Source of the DNA: Zingiber officinale
Lineage: Eukaryota > Streptophyta > Magnoliopsida > Zingiberales > Zingiberaceae
Length of the DNA stretch: 64,000 nt
Direction of reading: 5' to 3'
Assembly: GCF_018446385.1 (NCBI RefSeq)
Contig: NC_055987.1
Span: 33,367,202-33,431,201 of the forward strand
The notes below the pieces were generated by a model that searched no databases, was not told where the DNA came from, and saw nothing but the letters and a program-made list of their open reading frames with translations. Position 1 is the stretch's first letter. Each line of letters begins with the position of its first letter. Both the position numbers and the translations under genes were made by a program. Positions 28,354 through 40,094 of the stretch are shown here, piece after piece.

Positions 28354-31300
28354 TCAAACTCGATAAGGTCGCAGGTAATTAGCACTCCATGGCCGATCTA
28401 GCCTCTTGCCCCGTTCGTCTTGTAAATAATAAGCTCCGGATGCTAACTTTTTAATGACTTTGTAAGGCCCGTCCCATTGAGGTGCTAGCTTAATCACACC
28501 CCCCACTAACTTGATTTACTTCCAGACCAGATCTCCTTCTCCAAAGAATCGAGGAATTACTCTTCTGTTATAATTTTGTCTCATTCTTTGTCGATAGGCC
28601 TCCAACCAAGCCGCCGTTCTGTCCCGAGTTTCACTAATAAGATCCAGCTCAGCTAACCGCCGCTCTGTGTTTCCTTCGTCATATAGTGTCCTCCCGACTG
28701 ATGACACTCCAATTTCTATGGGTACAACTACTTCATTGCCATAAACCAGGTGGAATGGTGTCAGACCTGTACTTTCCCGAGGTGTTGTACGATAGGCCCA
28801 CAGAATGCTTGGCAGCTCTTCCACCCAATTACCTTCAACATGATCTAACTTGACTTTCAGACCCCGTACTATTTCTCTGTTGATTACCTCGGTCTGACCA
28901 TTGCTTTGTGGATATGCTACTGAAGTGAAGACTTGCGTTATGCCAAATCCCTTACACCAGGCCTGGATTCTTTGTCTTTGAAATTGCCTTCCATTGTCAG
29001 ACACCAGCTTGTGAGGAATACCAAATCTACAAAGAATGTTCTTCCACAGGAATTGAATGACGACATCTTCTGTGATCCGGGCCAGGGCTTCTGCTTCTAC
29101 CCACTTAGAAAAATAGTCCACTGCCACCAATAAGAAACGCCTCTGACCAGGCGCCATCGGAAATGGTCCCATGATATCCATGCCCCATTGATCAAAAGGA
29201 CATGAAACTATAGACGTTCTCAAAAGGGTCGTGGATCGATGTGTCAAATTTTGATGTTTCTGGCAGGACAAATATGTATTCACCAACTTGTGAGCATCCC
29301 TCTGTAAAGTAGGCTAGAAATACCCGGCCAGGAGTACCTTGTGAGATAATGTCCGACCGCCAACATGATTGCCACAACATCCCAGGTGTATTTCTCGCAA
29401 GGCCTGGTCAGCTTCCTCTACCCCCAAGCATTTGAGTAAAGGTCGAGAGAAGGACCTCTTGTAGAGCTGATCTCCAATCATTACATAAGCATGCGCTTGC
29501 TTCCTAATCAGTCGTGACTCCTCTAGATCGGTTGGTAAGATACCCTGCCTGAGATAATTGATCATGGGTGCCCGCCAATCAATAGTTGCTTCTATATTAT
29601 TTTACAGATCTATCTGGGCTATCAGAAAAGTTTGTGCCATTGACCGATTCAACACCCAAGTAGTTAAGGAATTGGTCATCTTTGCTAACTCATCTGCCTT
29701 CTCATTTTCTGACCTGGGTATCTTGGTTATAGTGACCTCTGTAAATTCTTCCTTCATCTTCTCATAAGCTTCCCGATACACTTGCAATTTATCAGAAAGT
29801 TGCCTGTCACTTGCTGCGTTACCAACTATGAATATGAATAAATGATTACTCGGGCTGCCCCTACATGCCGGGCTGCTTGTAGTCCTGCCAACAAAGCCTC
29901 GTATTCTGTTTCATTGTTCGTGGCTTGGAAATTCAATCGAACTGCCAGTTGGAGTATATCTCCATGAGGAGATATTACCAAGACACCAACCCCGCTTCCC
30001 TGGTGATTAGCAGACCCATCCACGTATATCTTCTAGGTTTCTTCAGAGTTGGTCTGATGAACTTCTATTAAAAAATCTGCCAAGGCCTGCGCCTTAATGG
30101 CGGTGCGCGGCTGATACTGTATGTCATATTCTCCCAACTCCGTTGCCCATTTAATAAGTCGACCCGCAACTTCTACATTAGTTAGTGCTCTTCCCATGGT
30201 GATATTGGTTAGGACTGTGATAGGATGCGATAGAAAATAGGGTCTCAACCGCCGAGCCATAAGGACTAATCCATAAACCAACTTCTCTAGGGTCGTGCAT
30301 CGAGACTCGGCCCCTTTCAATAAATGGCTGAAGAAATACACTGGCCGTTGTACATTATCATGTTCTTTAATGAGCACGACCCCTACAGCCTCAGGGGTAG
30401 CCGACAAGTAGACCCATAAAGGTTCTCCTACAACTGGCTTAAAGAGAGAAGGGAGAGTCTCCAAATACTTCTTCAGTTCTTCGAAAGCTCTGGTGCATTC
30501 TTCATCCCATTGGAATTTGGAGGTCTTCCTTAGCACCTTAAAGAAAAGAGCAGCTCTGTCTATAGATCGGGAAATAAATCTTGACAGGGCTGTTATTCTA
30601 CCGACCAGCTTCTAGGTTTCTTTTAAATTTTGAGGAGACTGCATATCCTTTAGTACTTGAACTTTTTCAGGATTGGCTTCTATTCTTCGCTCAGTCACCA
30701 GGTAACCCAAGAATTTTTCTCCTTTAGCTCTAAATAAGCATTTCAAGGGATTCAGCTTCAGCCCATATTGCCGGAGAGTACTGCATGTTTCTTCCACATC
30801 TTTGATCAAGTTCCCGACCAACGGGGATTTGATGAGTATATCATCTACATAGATCTCCACATTTCGCCCGATCTGCTCCCGGAAGATTTTTTCCATCATT
30901 CGTTGGTATGTGGCTCCGGCGTTCCTGAGACCAAAGGGCATGACAGTATAACAGAAAGTACCATCAACCGTAATAAAGCTAACCTTTTCTTGATCCTCCC
31001 TTGCTAAAGGTATCTGATGATACCCCTGGTAGGCGTCCAACATACATATCCGCCAGCCGTGGAGTCCACTATTTGATCAATCTGGGGCAGAGGATAGCAG
31101 TCTTTAGGGCTGGCCCGATTAAGGTCCCAGAAGTCTATGCACACTCTCCACTTATTGTTGGGCTTCTTCACCAAGACTACATTGGAGAGCCATGATGGGA
31201 ACTGAACCTCCCGAACATGTCCTGCCTTCCTGAGCTGATCTACCTCGGCTCTTATTATTTTATTCTAGTCTGCTGAAAAATTCCTTTTCTTTTGTTTGAC

Positions 31301-31603
31301 AGGTCTGGAATCTGGTAATAAATGCAGCTTGTGTTTTGCTACTTCCGGCTTGACCCCGGGCAGCTCCTCAGTAGACCAGGCAAAGACATCCCGGTTGCGA
31401 ATCAGACACTGAATTAACTCTTCTTTGAGGGAAGAGGGCAGGTCACTTGTCACCGGGGTCAAACTTTTGGGTCGCTCGGCGTGCAGTTGTACTTCCTCCC
31501 AAGGGATGGGTTCTTTCGCTATAGGTAGAGGCTCCTCTTGAACAGCATGAACACCGCCATCTTGCATCCTTTGATTTTTCCGAGTCTCTACTCGGACCAT
31601 GTC
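28354..31603 (-). pseudogene. Gypsy pol: RT, RNase H, second RNase H, integrase
   Basis: Reading down the minus strand: the region before RT near 31400-31265; reverse transcriptase 31043-30612 with MPFGLRNAGATYQRMM and the active-site YVDD; RNase H with its connection 30536-30033; a second RNase H domain starting MDGSANHQGSGVGVL (30023-29826); the integrase zinc-binding and catalytic core 29565-28516, including FDQWGMDIMGPFP and VSDNGRQF; and the integrase C-terminus WDGPYKVIKKLASGAYYL ending at TGA 28354-28356. Several in-frame stops (for example 31262-31264 and 28513-28515) and frame changes show it is dead. The double RNase H points to the Tat lineage. Its upstream frame meets the protease frame exactly across the nested insertion. 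Confidence 0.92.
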
Positions 31604-31608
31604 AATAT

Positions 31609-33269
31609 TGTTAGGACCTTCGGATGCGGCTAGAGAGGGGGGGTGTGAATAGCCGACCCCAAATTCTCGTTTCTTCCTACAATTTGAGTTAGCGCAGTGG
31701 AAATAAAAAGTAGAAACGAAAATGGAGAATATCAAACCTCAAACGCGACGATATAACGAGGTTCGGAGATGATACTCCTACTCCTCGGCGTGTCCGTAAG
31801 GTGGACGAATCCTATCAATCCGTCAGTGGATGAAACCCCAGAAAACCGGCTAATGAAAACTCCTTCTGGGTGGAGAAACCTCGCCACAATCTCTCTTGCA
31901 ACAGCAAGATCAGAGTACAAGACATACAGCAAGAAGCCAAGAACAATATGAATGTAAAAACACTAGTTTGCTTGCCTTCTCGTCGACTGTTGATGAAGCA
32001 GCAACTTCACGGATGCCAACCACAGCAGCAACTGTTGTTGGAGACCCAGCCGAGGGAATCTCACACGAAGCTTCAGCAGTAGAGAGCTTAACCAAGCTCA
32101 GATCGCAAAGAGGAAGAAGAAGAAGCAGTCCACTTCTCTGCCTTCAACCTCGATTTATAACCAATCTGCGAAGAAGACAAAGAAGACACAGAAATCTAGC
32201 CGTTGTGACTCAACGGCTAGGCCTGGACCGATCAGGCTATGGCCTGATCGGTCCCCAGACCAATCCCAACTCTCACAGAGAGGGGTTGCCGAGCCCTGAT
32301 CGATCTGTGGACCGATCAGGCCATAGGTGGATCGGTCCACAGACCGATCCCCCTATTGATCACCGATCGGTCATCAGACCGATCAGATAACCCACAGAGA
32401 GCTACTGTGTGGTTACTGATCGGTCACGAGACCGATCAGATAACTAAGGTATCACTGGATCGGTCGACAGACCGATCAGACAGCCAAAGTATCACTGGAT
32501 CGGTCAACAGACCGATCTAATGCCTCTGTTGGTTTTAGAGCTTCCCAGCCCTAAATCCTAACGTCTTCCTGGTCCAGAGAACGAGCTACCGAGACCTCTC
32601 CGACTTCCACGTCCGATCCAGAGAACGAGCTACCGAGCCCTCTCCGACTTCCACGTCCGGTCCAGAGAACGAGCTACCGAGCCCTCTCTGACCTAGTCTA
32701 GAGAACGAGCTATCGAGCCCTCTCCTACTTCGTCCGGTCCAGAGAACGAGCTACCGAGCCCTCTCTGACCTAGTCCGGAGAACGAGCTACCAAGCCCTCT
32801 CCGACTCCATCCAGTCCAGAGAACGAGCTACCGAGCCCTCTCTGACCTAGTCCGGAGAACGAGCTACCGAACCCTCTCCGACTCCATCCAGTCCAGAGAA
32901 CGAGCTACCGAGCCCTCTCTGACCTCCCATGCCAAGCTTCCATACTTAGACTTTTCCCGTACCAAGCTCCCTGCTTGGACTTTTCCATGCCAAGTCTCCA
33001 TACTTGGACTTTTCCCGTGCCAAGCTCCCTGCTTGGACCTTTCCGTGCCAAGTCTCCATACTTGGGCTTTTCCCGTGCCAAGTCAACTCAAGTCGGGTCA
33101 ACCAGGTCAACCTTGACCAAAGGTTGCACCCACAATACCCCAAGTTCCTATTCTTGTCAAACATCAAAATATAACTTCTCCATTCTTGTCAAACATCAAA
33201 ATATACCTCCAGTCAGGTCAACTCGAGTCGGGTCACCCAGGTCAACATTGACCTAAGGTTGCACCAACA
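31609..33269 (-). repeat. 3' LTR of the TR-GAG element
   Basis: 1661 bp. Besides the element ends it holds at least five GATCGGTC-N4-GACCGATC palindromes (32330-32517), a minisatellite built on AGAACGAGCTACCGAGCCCT (about 32575-32925) and a third array of CCAAG-CTCC-T-CTTGGAC units (about 32930-33080). The right LTR has the same modules in different copy numbers. Confidence 0.88.
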
Positions 33270-33283
33270 ATCTCCCCCTTTTT

Positions 33284-34984
33284 GATGTTTGACAAAAACC
33301 ATAATCAAGTTAGGTTAACCCGATAACCTAACTTAGGTTTTCCAATAGTTCTCCAATGTTCTTCCTCGAATATTCTCTGAACATTCTCCCCAAACTCCAA
33401 TGTTCTTCCTTGAACATCCTCTGGACATTCTCCCCCTTTTTGACACACATCAAAAGGGGTGAATCAAGGTCAAGAGTTTCTTTCTAATGAAAGTCTCATA
33501 CCTTTCATTGAAACCCTTAATTTCCCCCTTGATACTAAAATCAACAATCAACTTAGTGATAATCCCATATCACTCATCCTCAGAAATCTTGACGAGTAAG
33601 AACTCCCCCTAAAAGTCAACTCCCCCTTGACCAATAGGTAAAACTCCCCCTAAAGGTCAACTCCTCATTGACCATTGCACCAACAATGTCTTGGAGAGTT
33701 TCAACCCTTTAGAAATCTAAAACACCAACTTCCACAGCTGAAATTTCAGACAACAGTCGAAAATCAGCATTTTGGCACGCTCTGATCGGTCACCAGACCG
33801 ATCAAGACTCCACTAGATCGGTCACCAGACCGATCCACACTACCCTGGATCGGTCCAGTGACCGATCCAGACTTCCCTGGACCGATCAGGAGAATTTCTG
33901 ATTTTTCTCCCGAAATTCAGAAACCCCTAAAAAATTACAGAAAATTCCAAAAATTATAAAATTTTGAGGATACATTCCTCATAACATATATTATCATGGA
34001 AAAATAGTTTTCTATGAAAATAACTCCCATTTTTTAATCTTGATACAAAGTTCGAAATACTTTGAAATAACTCAAGGTTAATCCATCTTTGTATCAATTT
34101 GCTCAATGATGAATGCTATCACTAGAAAAGCTTCATCAAGGTTTTTCAAATCAATTTTGAAATGATCTTAAACCATTCAATTTAGGACCACAATCTTAGG
34201 GCTAAATGTACATGCCTTGTATACAAGTTTTCCCTATGATCCTCAAATTCGAATTAGGCTCATCTAGGTACAAGAACTATGCACCTTGATCCTAACTCAT
34301 AATCCTAATATCTCACACACATCTAAGGTGTATCAAACACATCCAAGTCAATTTTGATGTGAGATATGAGTTTAGGTCATCTTAAGCTAAGTTCTCATGC
34401 ATTTTCTAAACAACAATTTGATCTCCATATCAAATTGTGTTTCTATCCTTAAATCACATTAATTGATCATAAATGCAAGAGATGATGACATGGCATAAAA
34501 TAATATCATAAGTGAAAATATGTGCCAATGTCATGATGTCATGGCATAAAGTATGAAACTTAAATAAGACATGACATATAACTAACCTAAGCATTATCAT
34601 GACATTTCAAATGATAATAAATATGATGTCATGACATGACATATGACAAACAATGTATGGCAAATAACATATAAAGATATAGAAAATACCTAATTCTAGC
34701 CTTAGTTGCCATTTTTGATAATTTTGATCATTTTACCATAAATTCTATATTCCTAAGTGTAATAGACCTAAAATCATATACTAAAGATTTTTAGATCACT
34801 ATGTGCCAATTAGATTGACCCTAAAAAACTCCTCAAATGTGGTTGGCACATCCTAATCACCTTAGGAATAATTTTTAATTTCATTTTCAAGGCTTGATTA
34901 CACCTTGAAAATTCCTAAAATGCCACCTTTTGTCATGAGTAGGTTAACTACCTATCCAATTAAGGTTGGCACACCCAAAACCAT
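33284..34984. other. Non-coding 3' half of the TR-GAG interior
   Basis: AT-rich and stop-dense on both strands. The only marked structures are three GATCGGTC-N4-GACCGATC palindromes at 33784-33867, the same motif as in the LTRs. This is where pol would sit in a complete element, but no trace of it is visible. Confidence 0.7.
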
Positions 34985-36460
34985 CTAGCGTGAAGGAATC
35001 ACGCTCCTAGGAACCCAATACCTATTTGAGCTCATTGGGTTCACTAAATATTCACTAGGGATGACTTCCCTAGCAACCCTCCTAATGACCCTCCTAGGCT
35101 TTAAAGCCTTGGTCATTTGGAACTCATCAAGATCAACTCTAGGGGTGACTCCCCTTGTGACCTTGGTGATGGTCTTCTTAGCCCTAGGTCTTGTTCCATA
35201 ATCGAATGGAACATTATGGTAAGCGGGCTTGACCACTTGAGACTTAGGTTTGTGACCCAAACCTCTCATGTCCTTGGGCTTTGATTTTTGACCCTTAGAC
35301 CCTAGAGTTGACTTCTCCAAATTCTTAAGAGCCTTTTCTAAAGTGTCAAGTCTTGACCTCAAGACTTGATTTTTCTTCTTTAATACCTCAAGCTTTAATT
35401 TTCCATTTTTCTTTGAGGTATTCCTAGGCATATGTCTAGTTGTTTTGGGATTCCTATCTAGGTTTTTCTTAACCTTAGATGAGTTAACTCTAGGGTTGGC
35501 ATTTCTAGCATTGTCCTTATCTAGGCTAACATGTTTGGCACCTAAGGACATGTATCGGTTTCTATGGTTATCATGCTTATCATTATTGACAATTGCAATA
35601 AAACTACTAGCATGTGTCTTATTAGAATTGCAAGAATATGACTTAAAGGATACCTTAGGGTTTGCCTTAGCTCCCCCCATAGATGTGCTTGGTCTCTTGT
35701 CCTTGTGAGGTTGCCTCCCCCTTGGACATTGACTCCTATAATGTCCCCTTTGCTTGCATTGGAAGCACACCACGTGCTCCTTGCCCTTGCGTATCGGGAC
35801 TCCGGCTTCCTTGACTTTTGGTGCCGGTGGAGTCTTCCTAATCCTCTTTGGACATTTACTTTTGTAATGCCCATATTCCCTACACTCAAAGCACATTATA
35901 TGTAATTTATTTGAAATTAAGTTGCTTGAGTTACCTAGGGTTGAGGATGGATATAAGCTCTCTCCTTCATCCCTTCCGGAGGTAGAGGCTTCTTCTTCTT
36001 GCTCCAGTCTTGAAGAAGAACTCTCCTCCTCTTCTTCCTTAGATGTTGAGTAGCCCTCAACTTCTAATTCCATACCTCCATGATGTGAGCTACTTGGCTC
36101 ACTTGACTCCTCTTCATGACTTGAATTGGAGCTCTCCTCATGGAACTTAGCCAAGTTGTTCCACAACTCCTTGGCATTGTTGTATCTACCTATCTTACAC
36201 AAGATATCATTAGGTAATGAAAATTCAAAGATTTTCGTTACCTCATCATTGATTATGGATTGGTGGATTTGTTCCTTCGTCCACTTCTTCTTCTCGAGAG
36301 GTTCTCCTTCTTTATCCACCGGAGGAATAAAACCTACTTGTACACAATTCCAATTTACTAGGTTAGTCATAAGAAAATACTTCATTCTTACCTTCCAATA
36401 CGCGAAGTCGTCGCGATCATAGAAGGGTGGAATTGTGACGTCTTCTTCAAGTTGATCCAT
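34985..36460 (-). CDS. Copia-type Gag of the TR-GAG element
   Basis: An intact 491-codon frame starting MDQLEEDVTIPPFYDRDDFA. The N-terminal part (residues about 1-110) has the copia Gag pattern with YWKVRMKYFL and a LWNNL motif. Residues 110-170 are very rich in Ser and Glu. Two CCHC zinc knuckles follow, CFECREYGHYKSKC and CFQCKQRGHYRSQC, which bind nucleic acid, then a long basic tail. It would package the element's RNA into particles. There is no stop or frameshift in nearly 1.5 kb, which suggests recent activity or selection. It is the only long intact transposon protein in the window. Confidence 0.9.
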   Translation of the reverse strand: MDQLEEDVTIPPFYDRDDFAYWKVRMKYFLMTNLVNWNCVQVGFIPPVDKEGEPLEKKKWTKEQIHQSIINDEVTKIFEFSLPNDILCKIGRYNNAKELWNNLAKFHEESSNSSHEEESSEPSSSHHGGMELEVEGYSTSKEEEEESSSSRLEQEEEASTSGRDEGESLYPSSTLGNSSNLISNKLHIMCFECREYGHYKSKCPKRIRKTPPAPKVKEAGVPIRKGKEHVVCFQCKQRGHYRSQCPRGRQPHKDKRPSTSMGGAKANPKVSFKSYSCNSNKTHASSFIAIVNNDKHDNHRNRYMSLGAKHVSLDKDNARNANPRVNSSKVKKNLDRNPKTTRHMPRNTSKKNGKLKLEVLKKKNQVLRSRLDTLEKALKNLEKSTLGSKGQKSKPKDMRGLGHKPKSQVVKPAYHNVPFDYGTRPRAKKTITKVTRGVTPRVDLDEFQMTKALKPRRVIRRVAREVIPSEYLVNPMSSNRYWVPRSVIPSR

Positions 36461-36508
36461 ACTCTAACTCGTGCTCCCCCGGGTGTTAATCCGACGAAGA
36501 GCGACCTC

Positions 36509-36520
36509 GCTCTGATACCA
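36509..36520 (-). promoter_or_regulatory. Primer-binding site (initiator Met tRNA), TR-GAG element
   Basis: Minus-strand TGGTATCAGAGC, complementary to the 3' end of plant initiator tRNA-Met, two bases from the 5' LTR. Confidence 0.9.
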
Positions 36521-36522
36521 CT

Positions 36523-38109
36523 TGTTAGGACCTTCGGATGCGGCTAGAGAGGGGGGGTGTGAATAGCCGACCCCAAATTCTCGTTTCTTCCTTAGCGCAG
36601 CGGAAATAAAAAGTAGAAACGAAAATGGAGAATATCAAACCTCAAACGCGACGATATAACGAGGTTCGGAGATGATACTCCTACTCCTCGGCGTGTCCGT
36701 AAGGTGGATGAATCCTATCAATCCGTCGGTGGAGAAACCTCGCCACAATCTCTCTTGCAACAGCAAGATCAGAGTACAAGAAATACAGCAAGAAGCCAAG
36801 AACAATATGAATGTAAAAACACTAGTTTGCTTGCCTTCTCGTCGACTGTTGATGAAGCAGCAACTTCACGGATGCCAACCACAGCAGCAACTGTTGTTGG
36901 AGACCCAGCCGAGGAAAGCTCACACGAAGCTTCAACAGTAGAGAGCTCAACAAAGCTCAGATCGCAAGGAGGAAGAAGAAGAAGAAGAAGTTCTGTAGAG
37001 GCCCTCAACCTCGATTTATAACTTCAATCTGCGAAGAAGACAGAAATCTAGCCGTTGTGTGGCCTGATCGGTCCCCGCACAATCCCAACTCTCACGAGAG
37101 GGTTGCGAAACCTGATCGATCGTGGACCGATCGGGTGGATCGGTCCGCAGACCATCCCCTATTGATCCCCTATTGTTCTCTTCTTACTGATCGGTCACCG
37201 CAGAAGGTTAAACAGAGATGAGCAAAAAGAAGTGCGAATCAGAAAATATCAGAGACAGCGCATGCACAATGAACTTAACTTTGGATCGGTCAGCAGACCG
37301 ATCCAGCCTCTTGGAGCTTCCCAGCCCTAAATCCTAACGTCTTCCTGGTCCAGAGAACGAGCTACCGAGCCCTCTCTGACCTAGTCCAGAGAACGAGCTA
37401 CCGCGCCCTCTCCGACTTCCACGTCCGGTCCAGAGAACGAGCTACCGAGCCCTCTTTGACCTAGTCCGGAGAACGAGCTACCGAGCCCTCTTTGACTTCC
37501 ACGTCCAGTCCAGAGAACGAGCTACCGAGCCCTCTCTGACCTAGTCTAGAGAACGAGCTATCGAGCCCTCTCCGACTTCGTCCGAGCTAGCGAGCCCTCT
37601 CTCGACCTAGTCCGGAGAACGACCTACCGAGCCCTCTCCGACTTCCACGTCTGGTCCAGAGAACGAGCTACCGAGCCCTCTCTGACCTAGTCCGGAGAAC
37701 GAGCTACCGAGCCCTCTCCGACTCCATCCAGTCCAGAGAACGAGCTACCGAGCCCTCTCTGACCTCCCATGCCAAGCTTCCATACTTGGACTTTTCCCGT
37801 GCCAAGCTCCCTGCTTGGACTTTTCCGTGCCAAGTCTCCATACTTGGACTTTTCCCGTGCCAAGCTCCTTGCTTGGACCTTTCCGTGCCAAGTCTCCATA
37901 CTTGGACTTTTCCCGTGCCAGGTCAACTCAAGTCCGGTCAACCAGGTCAACCTTGACCAAAGGTTGCACCCACAATACCCCAAGTTCCTATTCTTGTCAA
38001 ACATCAAAATATAACTTCTCCATTCTTGTCAAACATCAAAATATACCTCCAGTCAGGTCAACTCGAGTCGGGTCACCCAGGTCAACCTTGACCTAAGGTT
38101 GCACCAACA
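36523..38109 (-). repeat. 5' LTR of the TR-GAG element
   Basis: 1587 bp. It differs from its partner mainly by copy number in the internal arrays: only one full GATCGGTC palindrome remains (37284-37303), while the AGAACGAGCTACCGAGCC array (37345-37760) is longer. Confidence 0.88.
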
Positions 38110-38114
38110 AATAT

Positions 38115-40045
38115 AACACTGGCGAGAAACCCTCTGTTCTCCTTTAACTTCCCCGACCTGCTCGCCCACAGGAAATTTGATTTTTTGATGGAGGTCGAAA
38201 CAGCAGCCCTAAATTCATGCAGGGTGGGCCTTCCTAGAATGACATTATAAGAAGAAGGGGAGTCCACTACTATAAAAGTGCTCCTCCTTATGCGTACCAA
38301 CGGCTCGGTGCCCAAAGATATAGGCAGCTTAATCTGACCCATAGGCTTCACTTCATTGCCTGTAAATCCGTATAGAGATGTGGCCACCAGCTGGAGTTCA
38401 GCAGCATCAATTTGCATCTCTTCAAATGTGGTCTTGAATAGAATGTTGACCGAGCTCCCGGTGTCGACGAAAACCCGAGCCACTCGGCTATTGGCAATGA
38501 TGGTCTTGATGATGAGTGCATTGTCATGAGGCAACTCCAGGCCCTCCAGGTCTGCTGGCCCGAAGCTAATAACAGGACCAGCAGCTTGCTCCTGACTACA
38601 CCCGACGGTATGAACCTCCAAGTGACGGACATGAGACTTGCATGCTCTCCCTGAATCTCCATTAGTGGGCCCTCCGGAGATCATGCCGATCTCTCTGACA
38701 GCAGCATTTCCTCTATTCTCAGCTTCCCGTGATCCTTCTGGCTCCTTTCCCCGACTAGGCTGATGAGTACTGGGTCCTGCGAGGTCGGGGCGAGATTGCC
38801 CGGCCTGTCCAGTCGCCCCCCTTTGCTCCTCCATCATCTTGATCAGTTGAGAGGATAATTCAGGCAGAGGTAAACCCATCTCGGCAGCCCGCTTGGAGTC
38901 TCGAGCGAACTGAAAACAATGATTAGTATCATGCGTACGTGACCGATGATAGGTACAATACCAATTATTCCATGGCCCTGGTCGGGGAACGTGCACAGCG
39001 GCAACTCGAGGCGCGGGTCTGATTTCTGTCCCAGGATGAAATGCAGGTCTGGCCTCCCGGGCTCGTGGCAGAGGTTGAGGAGGTGGTTGAGGTGCCCTTC
39101 TTTCTTGCTTATTGGCGGAGGGAGGTGGTCTTTCAGCTTTCCTCCGAGCTGCTTACGCTTCTTCCACTTTGATGTAGGAAGCAGCTTTTTCCACCATCTC
39201 ATCAAAATTCTGAGCTAGATTTTTGATGAGATCTCTGAAGAATTCTCCCTCTCCCAATCCATGAAAGAAGGCGCTCATCAGAATCTCTGAAGTGGCAGTG
39301 GGGACATCCTGAGCTACTTGATTAAAGCAGTTGATATAACTTCTTAAGGGCCCAGTCGACCCTTGCTTCAGAGCGAAGAGACAATGATCTGTCTTCTGAT
39401 ACTTTTTGCTGCTAGAAAATCGACGCAGAAAAGCCGTTTTGAAGTCCAAAAACCAGGTAATGGACCCTTGAGGTAGCCCATCGAACCACTTTAAGACCGA
39501 GCCAGCTAAAGTGTTCAAGAAAACTCTACATTTAACAGTATCGCTGTATTGGTGCAGCATGGTTGCATTTTTAAATTTTCGCAAGTGCTCTTCCGGGTCC
39601 TTGCTCCCGTCATATTCCCCGATCGACGGGGCTCTGTAACCCTTAGGCAGTCTTTCATTTAAAATCCTAGCCGAGAAAGGTATTTTCTCGTCCGGATCTT
39701 CGGGGAACACCTCAGGTACGATAAGGGCCTTTCCCTTCTTCGAGTCTCGTGGCAAGGAACTCTCAGCTATGGAGGCTGCTCCTTCTTGAGGCTCTGCCAT
39801 TGAGGCTCTGGCTGATAATATCCCCCGTCAGGCTCACGATAAGGAATTTGAGGAAATACCTCAGGTTGCTTTCTTTTAGAACCCCGATCTGAAACAGGGA
39901 GGGGCTCCTTGGAAGCTTCAACAGGAGCTTGTCGTGGTCGTGAAACAGTTGCCTGCCTCTCGGAGGCTGCCAACATTTTGGCCTCCTTGAAGAGCTCATA
40001 CTCTTCGGCGGTCATAGTGACATGAATACGGCCAGACTCCTCCAT
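38115..40045 (-). pseudogene. Gypsy gag and protease
   Basis: Starts MEESGRIHVTMTAEEYELF at 40045, shifts frame near 39790, and continues with the retrotransposon Gag core (GYRAPSIGEYDGSKDPEEHL, VLKWFDGLPQGSI) to a TAA at 39153-39155. The same frame then carries on through a Pro-rich linker, a Cys/His segment YCTYHRSRTHDTNHC, and a retropepsin-type protease with the active-site triad in VARVFVDTGSSVNILF (about 38440-38490). A one-base slip in a homopolymer near 38180 moves the frame. The corrected frame runs into the target duplication at 38110-38114 and matches pol at 31603. Broken by the stop, two frameshifts and the nested element. Confidence 0.88.
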
Positions 40046-40071
40046 CGTCACGTTCCGGAACAGGTTGTTGT

Positions 40072-40090
40072 GTTCCCACAGACGACGCCA
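40072..40090 (-). promoter_or_regulatory. Primer-binding site of the gypsy element
   Basis: On the minus strand TGGCGTCGTCTGTGGGAAC begins 4 nt inside the 5' LTR. The TGG start fits pairing to a tRNA CCA end. The tRNA species was not determined; it is not initiator Met. Confidence 0.7.
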
Positions 40091-40094
40091 AATT

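Larger units (their letters stand above)
31609..38109 (-). mobile_element. Nested non-autonomous LTR element with gag only (TR-GAG type)
   Basis: LTRs 31609-33269 and 36523-38109 both start TGTTAGGACC and end GCACCAACA. Target duplication AATAT is at 31604-31608 and 38110-38114. On the minus strand, a Met-initiator primer site TGGTATCAGAGC (36509-36520) lies 2 nt inside the right LTR and a purine tract AAAAAGGGGGAGAT (33270-33283) abuts the left LTR. The 3.25-kb interior has one long frame, a copia-style gag, and no protease, integrase or RT. This matches the TR-GAG group: elements that make their own Gag but borrow Pol. Confidence 0.92.
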
